Shown one piece after another: positions 6,359 through 13,558 of a stretch of 14,584 nt of DNA (position 1 is its first letter; each line of letters begins with the position of its first letter). Source of the DNA: an uncultured Alistipes sp. (GTDB lineage: Bacteria; Bacteroidota; Bacteroidia; Bacteroidales; Rikenellaceae); contig CAUHCL010000047.1 of NCBI GenBank assembly GCA_959604655.1, positions 1 to 14,584 on the forward strand, given 5' to 3'. Made by a program: the position numbers and the translations under genes. The notes beneath the pieces are model-generated. The model worked only from the letters and a program-made list of their open reading frames with translations, searched no databases and had not been told where the DNA came from.

Positions 6359-6961
6359 TCACCGCTTCTCGCGCAGCGAGCCCACCAGATAGAGCAGCGC
6401 GACGACGCCCGTACAGACCAATCCGATGCGCGAATTGCGCGTCACGACCAGCAGGAGCACGTAGATCAGCGACAGCCCGACGAGCATGGTCGAGGCCGAG
6501 AAACCCTCGTAGCGTCGGTATTTGCGGCGCGCTATGCTGAAGCCGTCGGCCGAAAGCGAGTATTCGATCCTGCCGCGCTCGCGCCGACGCGAGCCGCTGT
6601 ACCAAACCGAGGCCAGGCAGTGCTTGCCCTCGGGGGCGTCGGAGTCGTAGAGCGTATGCGACCCCATCGGGCGGTCCTGCTGCCAGAATCCCGCCTGCAT
6701 GACCCACCGATTGCGGTCGGCCGTGGTGCGGGTATGGATGCCGTAGCCCTGACGCATCCCCACCTCGTCGACCTCGCCGATGTAATACCCGTCGGCATAC
6801 TGCACGAACCGCAACAGGTCGCGGCGCTCGGCCACGTCGGCTATATTGCCGCGCAGCCGCTCGCGATACTCGGGCATGAGGTCGCGGCCCCAGCGGCGGA
6901 TCTTGCGCTCTACGAGGTCCGCATACCAATCTATCTCGGCTATCGCCTTGTCACGATCCAT
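6359..6961 (-). CDS. Hypothetical membrane protein with MORN-like motifs
   Basis: No known family is recognised with confidence. The 200-residue protein has a charged N-terminus (1-55). A Gly/Tyr-rich segment (about 56-110) resembles two MORN repeats: YYIGEVDEVGMRQGYGIHT and WVMQAGFWQQDRPMGSHTLY. It ends in a pair of membrane helices (about 155-172 and 178-194) and a short basic tail. MORN repeats often bind lipid or protein partners, but the match here is loose. It starts 19 nt after the upstream secreted-protein gene ends, so the two are likely cotranscribed. The overlapping minus-strand frame at 6270-6929 was set aside because it is Arg/Pro-rich and low in hydrophobic order. Confidence 0.7.
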   Translation of the reverse strand: MDRDKAIAEIDWYADLVERKIRRWGRDLMPEYRERLRGNIADVAERRDLLRFVQYADGYYIGEVDEVGMRQGYGIHTRTTADRNRWVMQAGFWQQDRPMGSHTLYDSDAPEGKHCLASVWYSGSRRRERGRIEYSLSADGFSIARRKYRRYEGFSASTMLVGLSLIYVLLLVVTRNSRIGLVCTGVVALLYLVGSLREKR

Positions 6962-6980
6962 ATCACCAAATCTTTGCGGG

Positions 6981-8141
6981 TCACTCCACGGCCTCGAAAG
7001 GAGCCTCGGCAGCGCCCGTGAAGCGGTAGAGGCGGATCACGCTGCCCTGACCCTTCTCGTTCCTGTAATTCTCGGAGATATAGAAATATCCGCCGCCCAG
7101 CGAGCACAGCCCCGTGGCGCCGTACTTGAAATTCCATCCGCAGATGCCGTCGGCAGCGGGACGCTGCACGCCTCCTTTAAGCGGCACAACATTGCCGCGG
7201 CGCACATATGGCACTCCGCGCAGAGACTCGCGCGCGGGGCGGGCTGCGCCGTCGACGGCGAAAAGCGCGTAGTTGGGATATTGCGGCTTCTTACCCTGAT
7301 ACACGGCCATGAACCAGCTGCGGGTATCGGCGTCGTACTCCAGATTCTGCACGCCGTAGGTGGTGTTGCCCGTAAAGGCGAAGTACACGCCGTCGGGACG
7401 GGCGGGACCCGCGGTGTGCATGTTATCCTGCGAGAGAGGCTTCTCGTAGCGCCGCCAATTGCGGGTGTCGTATTGCAGAAGCACCTGGTAGTCGTTGTCC
7501 GAACGGTCCGGCTCGCCGTAGATGCCGTAGGCGACGGTAAGGTACATGCGGCCGCCGCGACGGCCGAAACGGGGCCCGAAGCTCACGCCGTCGATGCCGC
7601 TGCACCCGAAGCGGTGGGGTTTGCGCCCCTCGGCGGTCCCGACCTCGGCCAGATAGTCGTCCAGCACCGTGGGAAGATATACGGTGGTCATGATGCCGTC
7701 CTTCTCGGCATCCATGTCCGTGCGCGTGATGCGGTCGACGTCGAACACCGCGATATAGAAGGCGTTGTCGAGCTGCCGATCGCTGCTCTCCATGCACAGG
7801 ATGCCCTTGCCGATGGCGTCGTTCTTATACTCCAGCGAGCCGTAGACCCGACCGTCGGCGTCGTTGAAGTCGAGGCACCCCAGGTGCCCCAGCAGCCCCT
7901 TGACCGAGCCGACCACATTGCCCTGCATGTCGGTCTTGACGAGCATGGTGGTGTAGGAATAGTAGATGTACTGCCGCTCGGTGTCGACGGCGATGCCCTG
8001 TATATGGCCCGCCTTGTAGGGGCCCGACCGAATGGTGCGGGGCAGCTGCGAGGCGTCGACGGCGGAACGGCCGCTCTGCGCCGAGGCGGCAAATGCGACG
8101 GCGACGGCAAGCGCCGCCGAAAGGATGTGTTTGACAATCAT
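6981..8141 (-). CDS. Secreted protein of unknown function, possibly beta-propeller
   Basis: This 386-residue protein has a clear Sec signal peptide (MIVKHILSAALAVAVAFAASAQ, cleavage after ASA or AQ) and no lipobox Cys. The mature part is rich in Gly, Tyr and Asp, with recurring beta-strand blocks such as HIQGIAVDTERQYIYYSYTT, LGCLDFNDADGRVYGSLEY and VQNLEYDADTRSWFMAVYQG. These resemble the blades of a propeller fold; this is a reading of the pattern, not a domain match. No catalytic motif was recognised. It ends 19 nt before the MORN-like membrane protein. A copy of repeat family 3 lies just upstream of its start (8175-8266), and no TAnnTTTG promoter was found there. Confidence 0.8.
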   Translation of the reverse strand: MIVKHILSAALAVAVAFAASAQSGRSAVDASQLPRTIRSGPYKAGHIQGIAVDTERQYIYYSYTTMLVKTDMQGNVVGSVKGLLGHLGCLDFNDADGRVYGSLEYKNDAIGKGILCMESSDRQLDNAFYIAVFDVDRITRTDMDAEKDGIMTTVYLPTVLDDYLAEVGTAEGRKPHRFGCSGIDGVSFGPRFGRRGGRMYLTVAYGIYGEPDRSDNDYQVLLQYDTRNWRRYEKPLSQDNMHTAGPARPDGVYFAFTGNTTYGVQNLEYDADTRSWFMAVYQGKKPQYPNYALFAVDGAARPARESLRGVPYVRRGNVVPLKGGVQRPAADGICGWNFKYGATGLCSLGGGYFYISENYRNEKGQGSVIRLYRFTGAAEAPFEAVE

Positions 8142-8174
8142 AATCAGCGTTGGTTTTATCGCTTTCGGATGGCA

Positions 8175-8266
8175 GTTCGTCGACGGCGACGGAGTGCACG
8201 AGCCTCGGGCGAGTTGCAGTCCGCCGCAGTGGGGCGGCGGCGAACTGCCGACATGGCACAGCCATG
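8175..8266. repeat. Dispersed repeat family 3, copy A
   Basis: This gap between the carbonic anhydrase stop and the secreted-protein start holds an 18-nt block (8191-8208, GGAGTGCACGAGCCTCGG). It also holds a hairpin with GCAGTCCGCCGC at its 5' side and GCGGCGG...ACTGC at its 3' side (8216-8248), and a small hairpin CATGGC/GCCATG (8252-8266). All three modules recur at 11920-12071, where the 18-nt block is in inverted orientation. The hairpins begin about 12 nt after the carbonic anhydrase stop codon and may also help end that transcript. Confidence 0.75.
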
Positions 8267-8278
8267 CCGACAGGTAAT

Positions 8279-8830
8279 TTATTCTATATCCTCGAACTCA
8301 CGAAGTTCGCCCGTCACCGAGTCGATGATGAATCCGCGGACCACGATGTCTTTGGGAACCAGGGGATGATGCTTTACCAGATGGACGCTGCCGCGCACCG
8401 ATTTCTCCACGTCGTCGAAGCCGCTGAGCCACGCGTGCAGGTCGATGTTGCAATACTCCATCATATCCAATTGCTCGTCCGTGACGCCGTGGGCGCGGAT
8501 GTGCTGCAACATCACCTTGCTGTCCATGTGCTGCGCGCCGCAGTCGGTGTGGCCTATTATCATGATCTCCTCGACCCCGAGTTCGTAGATGCCCACCAGC
8601 AGGCTGCGCATGGCGCTGCCAAAGGGGTGCGTAATGGTGCCGCCCGCATTCTTTATCATCTTCACGTCGCCGTTGCGGATGCCCAGCGCGGCGGGGATCA
8701 ACTCCACCAGGCGGGTATCCATGCAGGTGACCACGGCAATCTTCTTGTCGGGATACTTGTTGGTCAGATACGACTCGTAACCCTTCTTGGCCACGAAGGC
8801 GCGGTTGTATTCCAGCAGTTCGTCTATCAT
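8279..8830 (-). CDS. Beta-class carbonic anhydrase
   Basis: This 183-residue cytoplasmic enzyme interconverts CO2 and bicarbonate. The zinc site of the beta class is complete: Cys36 in CMDTR (with the Asp38/Arg40 dyad), and His94 and Cys97 in HTDC. NAGGTITHPFGSAMRSL (61-77) is the usual segment after the first motif. The length is near the short form of the family. A TATATTTG -7 box lies upstream. It is a single gene between the AraC-family regulator and the repeat-bearing gap, with no operon partner in sight. Confidence 0.95.
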   Translation of the reverse strand: MIDELLEYNRAFVAKKGYESYLTNKYPDKKIAVVTCMDTRLVELIPAALGIRNGDVKMIKNAGGTITHPFGSAMRSLLVGIYELGVEEIMIIGHTDCGAQHMDSKVMLQHIRAHGVTDEQLDMMEYCNIDLHAWLSGFDDVEKSVRGSVHLVKHHPLVPKDIVVRGFIIDSVTGELREFEDIE

Positions 8831-8853
8831 AAAAGCGCTGTTTTATCTTCCGA

Positions 8854-8861
8854 CAAATATA
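8854..8861 (-). promoter_or_regulatory. Probable -7 promoter element of the carbonic anhydrase gene
   Basis: The minus strand reads TATATTTG, fitting TAnnTTTG, 23 nt before the start codon at 8830. A TTTG -33 box at the proper distance is not seen. Confidence 0.5.
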
Positions 8862-8910
8862 CGGAAAAGTAACCGAACCGCCGCATGCGGGAGGGTAAAA
8901 AACCGCCCGA

Positions 8911-9807
8911 TCAGTTCAATGCGCGGTATTCGTTGGGAGTGCAGCCCGTGGTCTTCTTGAACAGACGGCTGAAGTGCTGCGGATATTTGAATCCCAGTTC
9001 GTAGGCCACCTCGGCGACCGATCGGCTGCGGTCGAGGATGCGCTCCTTGGCGATGTCGATGAGTCGGATCCTGATATGCTCCTGCGCCGTGCGTCCCGTC
9101 TCCTTCTTCACCAGATCGCCGAAATAGTTGGGCGACAGGCATACCTTCTCGGCGAAGCGGCGCACGGTGGGGATGCCCTCGGTCTGCGGCAGGTCGGAGC
9201 GGAAATATTCGTCCAGCAGACGCTCGAAGCGCAACAGCACGTCGCCGTTGGCGTCGGAGCGGGTGATGAACTGGCGCTCGTAGAAGCGCACGCAGTAGTC
9301 GAGCAGAAGCTCTATGCTCGCGCAGAGCAGCCGTTTGGTGTGGCTGTCGACGGCGTGGTGCAGCTCGGCGTCGATCCTGCCGAGGCAGTCGATCACCATG
9401 GCGCGCTCCGACTCCGACAGATGCAGTGCCTCGTTGACCTCGTAGGAGAAGAAGGTGTACTCGCGCATGCGCGACGCCAGCGGAGTCCCGCGGAACAGAT
9501 CGGGATGGAAACAGAGCGCGAAACCTTTGGGTTGGAAGAGGGTGCCGTCGTCCTCGACGCCGTAGACCTGACGCGGCGCCACGCACACCAGCGTACCCTC
9601 CTGGTAATCGTAATGCCGACGGCCGTAGCGCACGTCGCCGCAGTGCACCTGCTTGAGAAACACCGTATAGAACCCGAAGTTGTGAAGCGTGTGGCGCATC
9701 GGGCCGCACTTCGAGAAGTCGATCACGCTCACCAGAGGGTGCAGCGTCTCCACGCCCATGAGGGCGTTGTATTCATACACATGATCGAGGGTCAGGATAT
9801 CGCTCAT
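8911..9807 (-). CDS. AraC-family transcriptional regulator
   Basis: This 298-residue protein has an N-terminal cupin-like sensing domain (about 25-110, including VHCGDVRYGRRHYDYQEGTLVCVAPRQ), a helical linker and a C-terminal AraC double helix-turn-helix (about 195-298). The first HTH is around TVRRFAEKVCLSPNYFGDLVKKETG. The second is VAEVAYELGFKYPQHFSRLFKKTTGCTPNEYR, the family signature. It is divergent from an exported flavodoxin gene across a gap of about 420 bp, and such pairs are often regulator and target. Between the two promoters lies a 21-bp phased direct repeat that could be its binding site. The ligand is not predictable from sequence. Confidence 0.93.
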   Translation of the reverse strand: MSDILTLDHVYEYNALMGVETLHPLVSVIDFSKCGPMRHTLHNFGFYTVFLKQVHCGDVRYGRRHYDYQEGTLVCVAPRQVYGVEDDGTLFQPKGFALCFHPDLFRGTPLASRMREYTFFSYEVNEALHLSESERAMVIDCLGRIDAELHHAVDSHTKRLLCASIELLLDYCVRFYERQFITRSDANGDVLLRFERLLDEYFRSDLPQTEGIPTVRRFAEKVCLSPNYFGDLVKKETGRTAQEHIRIRLIDIAKERILDRSRSVAEVAYELGFKYPQHFSRLFKKTTGCTPNEYRALN

Positions 9808-9873
9808 ACCGCAGCGGTTTTGCGGCGCGGGGGCAAGCCCTAAGCTCGCCCGCAGGCCATGTTATCGTCATCG

Positions 9874-9881
9874 CAAATATA
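9874..9881 (-). promoter_or_regulatory. Probable -7 promoter element of the AraC gene
   Basis: The minus strand reads TATATTTG (TAnnTTTG). Transcription from here would give a leader of about 60 nt before the start codon at 9807. Confidence 0.45.
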
Positions 9882-9920
9882 CGGTTTTTCGCGCCGACAG
9901 CGCACACCCGCCGACCGCTT

Positions 9921-9953
9921 TCCGTAAAATCGGTTGCAACTCCCGTAATCGGT
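9921..9953. promoter_or_regulatory. Phased direct repeat, candidate AraC-family operator
   Basis: TCCGTAAAATCGGT (9921-9934) and CCCGTAATCGGT (9942-9953) share CCGTAA with start points 21 bp apart, two turns of the helix. AraC-type proteins typically bind two direct half-sites at about this spacing. The site lies between the -7 box of the araC-like gene and a candidate -7 box (9980-9987) for the flavodoxin gene. Confidence 0.4.
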
Positions 9954-9979
9954 ATCATCCGCATGGCGGAACGAGGCGG

Positions 9980-9987
9980 TAAATTTG
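9980..9987 (+). promoter_or_regulatory. Candidate -7 promoter element of the flavodoxin gene
   Basis: TAAATTTG fits TAnnTTTG. If used, the flavodoxin mRNA would carry a leader of about 235 nt that includes the copy of repeat family 2. No -33 box is clear, so a nearer promoter cannot be excluded. Confidence 0.35.
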
Positions 9988-10045
9988 CGGCAGGAAACAA
10001 AATGTCGGCGAAGCATGGTCCTCGGCCTGCGGACTTAGGAGGCAT

Positions 10046-10150
10046 TTTTCGGGACGCAGCCTGCGGGGACCGCGACGTGAGCACCTGCGAACGACAGCGG
10101 GCCTCCGCGGGGCGAGGCTGCGGCCCGCGCAGTTCTACGAACTGCAATAT
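10046..10150. repeat. Dispersed repeat family 2, copy 2
   Basis: This segment matches 3426-3531: the 25-nt block at 10056-10080 is identical and most of the next 65 nt agree. The terminal hairpin is GCAGTTC (10129-10135) and GAACTGC (10139-10145) with loop TAC. The other copy has GCAGTCC and GGACTGC, so a C:G pair is replaced by T:A with pairing kept. It lies in the probable leader region of the flavodoxin gene. Confidence 0.8.
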
Positions 10151-10230
10151 GCGTCGTCATGCCTGCGAACCCGCAGACCGAGGATCGGCATTGCAAACGA
10201 AAGATTAGCAGTACATTAAATATAATTATC

Positions 10231-10794
10231 ATGAAAAAGAGACTTTTGATGCTCACCTTCGCAGCCATGACGGGCGCGACGGGCGCGACGGGAGCCGATG
10301 CGCAAAACGGCGGGAAAAGGATACTCACCGTATACTTCTCGCACAGCGGCAACACCCGAGCGGTGGCCGAGATGATACACGAGGCGGCGGGCGGCGACAT
10401 AGCCCGCATAGAGACCGTCAAGCCCTACCCGACCGAATACCGCGAGGTGGTAGACCGCGCCAAGAAAGAGGTGGAGTCGGGATTCCGCCCCGAGATAAAG
10501 GATATGCCGCTCGACATGGACGACTACGACGTGATCTTCGTGGGCTCGCCCTGCTGGTGGTACACCATGGCGCCCGCCGTGGCCACGTTCCTCTCGTCGC
10601 ACGACTTCAAGGGCAAGAAGATCGTGCCCTTCATGACGCACGAGGGCAGCCGCTTCGCCCATACGCTCGACGACATGCGCAAGATATGCCCCGACGCCGA
10701 GCTGCTCGAAGGATTCACCGTGCGCGGAGGCAAGGCCTCGGAGGCGGATCCCGACATCCGCAAATGGATCGAGCGTCTGGGACTGAAGCGATAA
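10231..10794 (+). CDS. Exported flavodoxin-family protein
   Basis: This 187-residue protein starts at the ATG at 10231, since MKKRLLMLTFAAMTG is a signal peptide; the in-frame extension from 10159 is repeat-derived. Cleavage is likely near ADAQ (23-26). The flavodoxin fold shows the FMN phosphate loop FSHSGNTRAV (36-45), the strand VIFVGSPCWWYTMAPAV (101-117) and FMTHEGSRFAHTL (134-146). FMN binding and electron or thiol-redox transfer outside the cytoplasm are inferred. The signal region contains two 9-bp GGGCGCGAC units in tandem (encoding part of TGATGATGA), which could be unstable in length. It is divergent from the AraC-family regulator, its likely controller. Confidence 0.88.
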   Translation: MKKRLLMLTFAAMTGATGATGADAQNGGKRILTVYFSHSGNTRAVAEMIHEAAGGDIARIETVKPYPTEYREVVDRAKKEVESGFRPEIKDMPLDMDDYDVIFVGSPCWWYTMAPAVATFLSSHDFKGKKIVPFMTHEGSRFAHTLDDMRKICPDAELLEGFTVRGGKASEADPDIRKWIERLGLKR

Positions 10795-10815
10795 TACGGC
10801 CCGCCGAGCCGCACG

Positions 10816-10860
10816 AAAAAATCCGCGCCGCCCATCGGGGACGACGCGGATCCGTTTTTT
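10816..10860. terminator. Bidirectional intrinsic terminator
   Basis: ATCCGCG (10821-10827) pairs with CGCGGAT (10845-10851), with AAAAAA on the left (10816-10821) and TTTTTT on the right (10855-10860). It sits between the convergent flavodoxin and thioredoxin-like genes and can end transcripts from both sides. The inner part of the loop pairs only in part. Confidence 0.8.
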
Positions 10861-10871
10861 CTCGGGGTCCG

Positions 10872-11801
10872 CTACTCCGCAGCCTCGGCGGCACCTTCGG
10901 CAGCCTGCGACTGCGCGGCATTGCGCATGACCTCGGTAAGATAGGTCTCGATCTGCTCGGCCGTGGTATTCTTCAACAGCACCTGCTTCTTGTCGTCGAG
11001 CAGATAGATGCGCGGCATGGCACGCAGGTCGTAAAGATTCTCCGACTTCAGACGGCCCGTGACGTCGCGGGCATTGATCCAGTCGGCGGGAATGTCGCTC
11101 TTGTGCTTATCCCACGCGGCCGCGTCGGCCGACGGGAACACGGCCAGCACGGTGACGCCGCCCGCACGTTGCAGATAGCTCGTCATGCGCGCCTGCGTGA
11201 GGCGGAAACGCTCGATCTTGCAATCCACGCAATCGGGGTCGTAGAAGAAGAGTATCGTCACGGGAGAGACCACCTCCGAGAGCTTCGATCGGGTGCCGTC
11301 GGCCTGCTCGAACTCGAAGTCGACAGCCGCGCTGCCCTCGTTGTTCATCTCCAGCAGGACCAGCTGCTTCTGGTAGGGCGTCTTGTCGGCCTTGGCGATC
11401 TTTTTCGACACCAGACCCGCGCGCAGCAGGGAACGGTAGGCCGATTCGTTGTACATGGGCGACGACACCCCGTAGAGATACTTGTCGCCCAGGGCCAGCA
11501 GACGCACCACGCCCGTCTTGCTCGCCTCGGCACGCTTCACGGCCGCGGTCCACGAGCGGTCCAGCGCCTCGTCGTCGAGCAGCATGAAGATCGACACCAT
11601 GTCGACGAAACCCTGCTCCAGCACCTCGTCGGACACGGTGTTGAAATCCACGTTGTCCCAATAGTGCTCGCCCAGATACTTCGCACGCGCCACGTGGTCG
11701 GTAATCTCCTCGGGGATGGTTATCATGGGGAACTTCTCCTGCGCCGCGACATGCGCCGATGCCGCCGCAAGCAGCAGGAAGACAATCAAAATGCGTTTCA
11801 T
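10872..11801 (-). CDS. Exported DUF5106 / thioredoxin-like protein
   Basis: This 309-residue protein has a signal peptide (MKRILIVFLLLAAASAHVAAQ). An N-terminal helical DUF5106-type domain follows (about 22-150, with EHYWDNVDFNT, and LALGDKYLYGVSSPMYNE). The C-terminal domain (about 155-295) is thioredoxin-like with the redox motif C191-V-D-C194 in FFYDPDCVDCK and the cis-Pro263 loop AMPRIYLLD. Such proteins are common in Bacteroidales and are thought to act in periplasmic thiol-disulfide exchange. The Ala/Glu-rich tail (about 297-309) is an add-on with no known role. A full TTTG-N20-TACATTTG promoter precedes it. It converges on the flavodoxin gene at a shared terminator. Confidence 0.85.
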   Translation of the reverse strand: MKRILIVFLLLAAASAHVAAQEKFPMITIPEEITDHVARAKYLGEHYWDNVDFNTVSDEVLEQGFVDMVSIFMLLDDEALDRSWTAAVKRAEASKTGVVRLLALGDKYLYGVSSPMYNESAYRSLLRAGLVSKKIAKADKTPYQKQLVLLEMNNEGSAAVDFEFEQADGTRSKLSEVVSPVTILFFYDPDCVDCKIERFRLTQARMTSYLQRAGGVTVLAVFPSADAAAWDKHKSDIPADWINARDVTGRLKSENLYDLRAMPRIYLLDDKKQVLLKNTTAEQIETYLTEVMRNAAQSQAAEGAAEAAE

Positions 11802-11829
11802 TATCCTTACAATTATTAATGCGATAAAA

Positions 11830-11861
11830 CAAATGTAAAAAATTATTTCCGTTCCTCCAAA
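11830..11861 (-). promoter_or_regulatory. Bacteroidetes promoter of the DUF5106/thioredoxin gene
   Basis: On the minus strand TTTG (11861-11858) is followed after 20 nt by TACATTTG (11837-11830), a full match to the Bacteroides -33/-7 consensus. The start codon is about 29 nt further on. Confidence 0.8.
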
Positions 11862-11919
11862 CGTTGCGGACGATATAATAACGCATCCGCTCGGCCGAAT
11901 GTTGCACGGTGCGCTCTCA

Positions 11920-12071
11920 GGTTCGCCGCCGGCGGCGGAAATGCTTTAGCAGTCCGCCGCGTGGGGCGGCGGCGAACTGCCGATATCGCACGGCGATATC
12001 GAAAAACAGGCATGTAAGCCCTCCGCCGATTCTCGCCGAGGCTCGTGCACTCCTGCCGCCGTCGGCGAACC
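11920..12071. repeat. Dispersed repeat family 3, copy B, with terminal inverted repeats
   Basis: The 152-bp element is bounded by 17-bp inverted ends (11920-11936 and 12055-12071) that match at 16 of 17 positions; the left end reads GGTTCGCCGCCGGCGGC. Inside are a GCAGT...ACTGC hairpin (11949-11980) almost identical to that of copy A, a second hairpin GATATCGC/GCGATATC (11982-12000), and the 18-nt block of copy A in inverted orientation (12036-12053). The layout is like a MITE, but no target-site duplication was noticed. It separates the divergent promoters of the thioredoxin-like gene and rarA. Confidence 0.75.
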
Positions 12072-12117
12072 GCAAACGATCCGCAATCCCCCGCCCCGCT
12101 CTTGCCTGCGATCATTT

Positions 12118-12148
12118 TTTGCGGCACGGGAAATAATGTATAACTTTG
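12118..12148 (+). promoter_or_regulatory. Bacteroidetes promoter of rarA
   Basis: TTTG (12118-12121), 19 nt, then TAACTTTG (12141-12148) matches the -33/-7 consensus. The rarA ATG at 12169 lies 20 nt downstream of the -7 box. Confidence 0.8.
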
Positions 12149-12168
12149 CGAAATAACTTACGATCGGT

Positions 12169-13443
12169 ATGAGCAAACCTTTGGCAGAGCGGCTGCGGCC
12201 GCGAACGCTCGACGAATACATAGGCCAGACGCATCTGGTGGGCCCCGACGGCGTGTTCCGCAAGTTCCTCGAAACGGGGAACGTGCCGTCGTTCATCCTG
12301 TGGGGTCCCCCGGGCGTGGGCAAGACCACGCTCGCCAAGCTGGTGGCAGGCAGCCTCAAACGCCCGTTCTACACACTCTCGGCCGTGACCTCGGGCGTGA
12401 AGGAGGTGCGCGAGGTGATAGAGTCGGCCCGCAAGCAGAGCCTTTTCAACCAGTCGACGGCATTCCTGTTCATCGACGAGATACACCGTTTCAACAAGAG
12501 CCAGCAGGATTCGCTGCTCGGCGCGGTGGAGCAGGGCACGGTGACGCTCATAGGAGCCACCACCGAGAACCCCTCGTTCGAGGTCATCTCACCGCTGCTG
12601 AGCCGCTGTCAGGTCTACATCCTCAAGTCGATGAACGACGATGAGCTGGCCACGCTGCTCGACCGCGCCGTCACCTCGGACGAGGAGCTGCGACAGCGCA
12701 ACGTGAAAGTGGAGCAGACCGCCGCGCTGTTCAAGTTCTCAGGCGGCGACGCGCGCAAGCTGCTCAACATACTCGACATCATAGCGGGCGCCACCGACGG
12801 CGACATTACCATCACCGACGACTACGTGACGCAGTGTCTGCAACAGAACATAGCGCTCTACGACAAGAACGGCGAGCAGCACTACGACGTGATCTCGGCA
12901 TTCATCAAGTCGGTGCGCGGCAGCGACCCCAATGCCGCCATATACTACCTGGCGCGCATGCTCGCGGGCGGCGAGGAACCGCGTTTCATAGCGCGGCGGC
13001 TCGTCATTCTCGCCTCGGAGGACATAGGGCTGGCCAACCCCAACGCGCTGCTGCTGGCCAACGCATGTTTCGACACCGTGCACAAGATAGGTATGCCCGA
13101 GGCACGCATAACGCTGGCCGAGACGACCATATATCTGGCCACGAGCCCCAAGAGCAACTCGGCCTACATGGCCATAAACAACGCTCTCGGGTTCGTGTCG
13201 CACGACACGACCAACCGCCCCGTGCCGCTGCATCTGCGCAACGCGCCCACGCGGCTGATGGACGAGGCGGGCTACGGCAAGGGATACAAATACGCGCACG
13301 ATTTCGACGGCAGCTTCGTCGAGCAGGAGTTTCTGCCCGAATCGCTCTCGGGCCGAAAATTCTACCAGCCCAACACGCAGAACGCCTCCGAGGCGAAGAT
13401 AGCCGAGCGGATGAGGCAGCTGTGGGGCAAGAAATACGAATAA
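12169..13443 (+). CDS. rarA: Replication-associated recombination protein RarA (MgsA) AAA+ ATPase
   Basis: This 424-residue cytoplasmic ATPase of the RarA/Mgs1/WRNIP1 family acts at stalled replication forks. The N-terminus PLAERLRPRTLDEYIGQTHLVG is a family hallmark. Walker A is GPPGVGKTT at 46-54, Walker B LFIDEIHRFNKSQQD starts at about 100, sensor 1 is GATTENPSF (129-137), and the arginine finger is Arg146 in SPLLSRCQVY. The C-terminal tetramerisation part includes YYLARMLAGGEEPRFIARRLVILASEDIGLANP, another signature. The length is normal and no lesions are seen. It has its own promoter and appears to be a single-gene unit. Confidence 0.97.
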   Translation: MSKPLAERLRPRTLDEYIGQTHLVGPDGVFRKFLETGNVPSFILWGPPGVGKTTLAKLVAGSLKRPFYTLSAVTSGVKEVREVIESARKQSLFNQSTAFLFIDEIHRFNKSQQDSLLGAVEQGTVTLIGATTENPSFEVISPLLSRCQVYILKSMNDDELATLLDRAVTSDEELRQRNVKVEQTAALFKFSGGDARKLLNILDIIAGATDGDITITDDYVTQCLQQNIALYDKNGEQHYDVISAFIKSVRGSDPNAAIYYLARMLAGGEEPRFIARRLVILASEDIGLANPNALLLANACFDTVHKIGMPEARITLAETTIYLATSPKSNSAYMAINNALGFVSHDTTNRPVPLHLRNAPTRLMDEAGYGKGYKYAHDFDGSFVEQEFLPESLSGRKFYQPNTQNASEAKIAERMRQLWGKKYE

Positions 13444-13465
13444 GGGTATGCTATTTGAAACGCAA

Positions 13466-13522
13466 CCATTTCGTTAAGCCGAGTGCAATCGAGCTTGCTC
13501 GAATTGCCGAGGCGAGAAATGG
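13466..13522. repeat. Two-tier inverted repeat between rarA and the hydrolase gene
   Basis: Outer arms CCATTTC (13466-13472) and GAAATGG (13516-13522) enclose an inner stem, GCAATCGAG (13485-13493) with CTCG-A-ATTGC (13498-13507), which has one bulged A. There is no T-run after it. It may act as an mRNA-end or leader structure, or be one more dispersed repeat; no second copy lies in this window. Confidence 0.5.
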
Positions 13523-13558
13523 AAGAATGAAATTCAACGTAAAAAATCGCGATACACA

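Noticed and set aside
6270..6929. Alternative minus-strand frame over the MORN-like membrane protein
   Set aside because: It is Arg/Pro-rich with no hydrophobic order and includes the upstream terminator, while the 6359-6961 frame has two clean membrane helices.
10159..10230. N-terminal extension of the flavodoxin protein
   Set aside because: The extension is hydrophilic and next to a repeat; a signal peptide begins at the ATG at 10231.
11843..12127. Open frames through the gap before rarA
   Set aside because: They are readings of repeat family 3 and two promoters, with low-complexity Arg/Pro composition.
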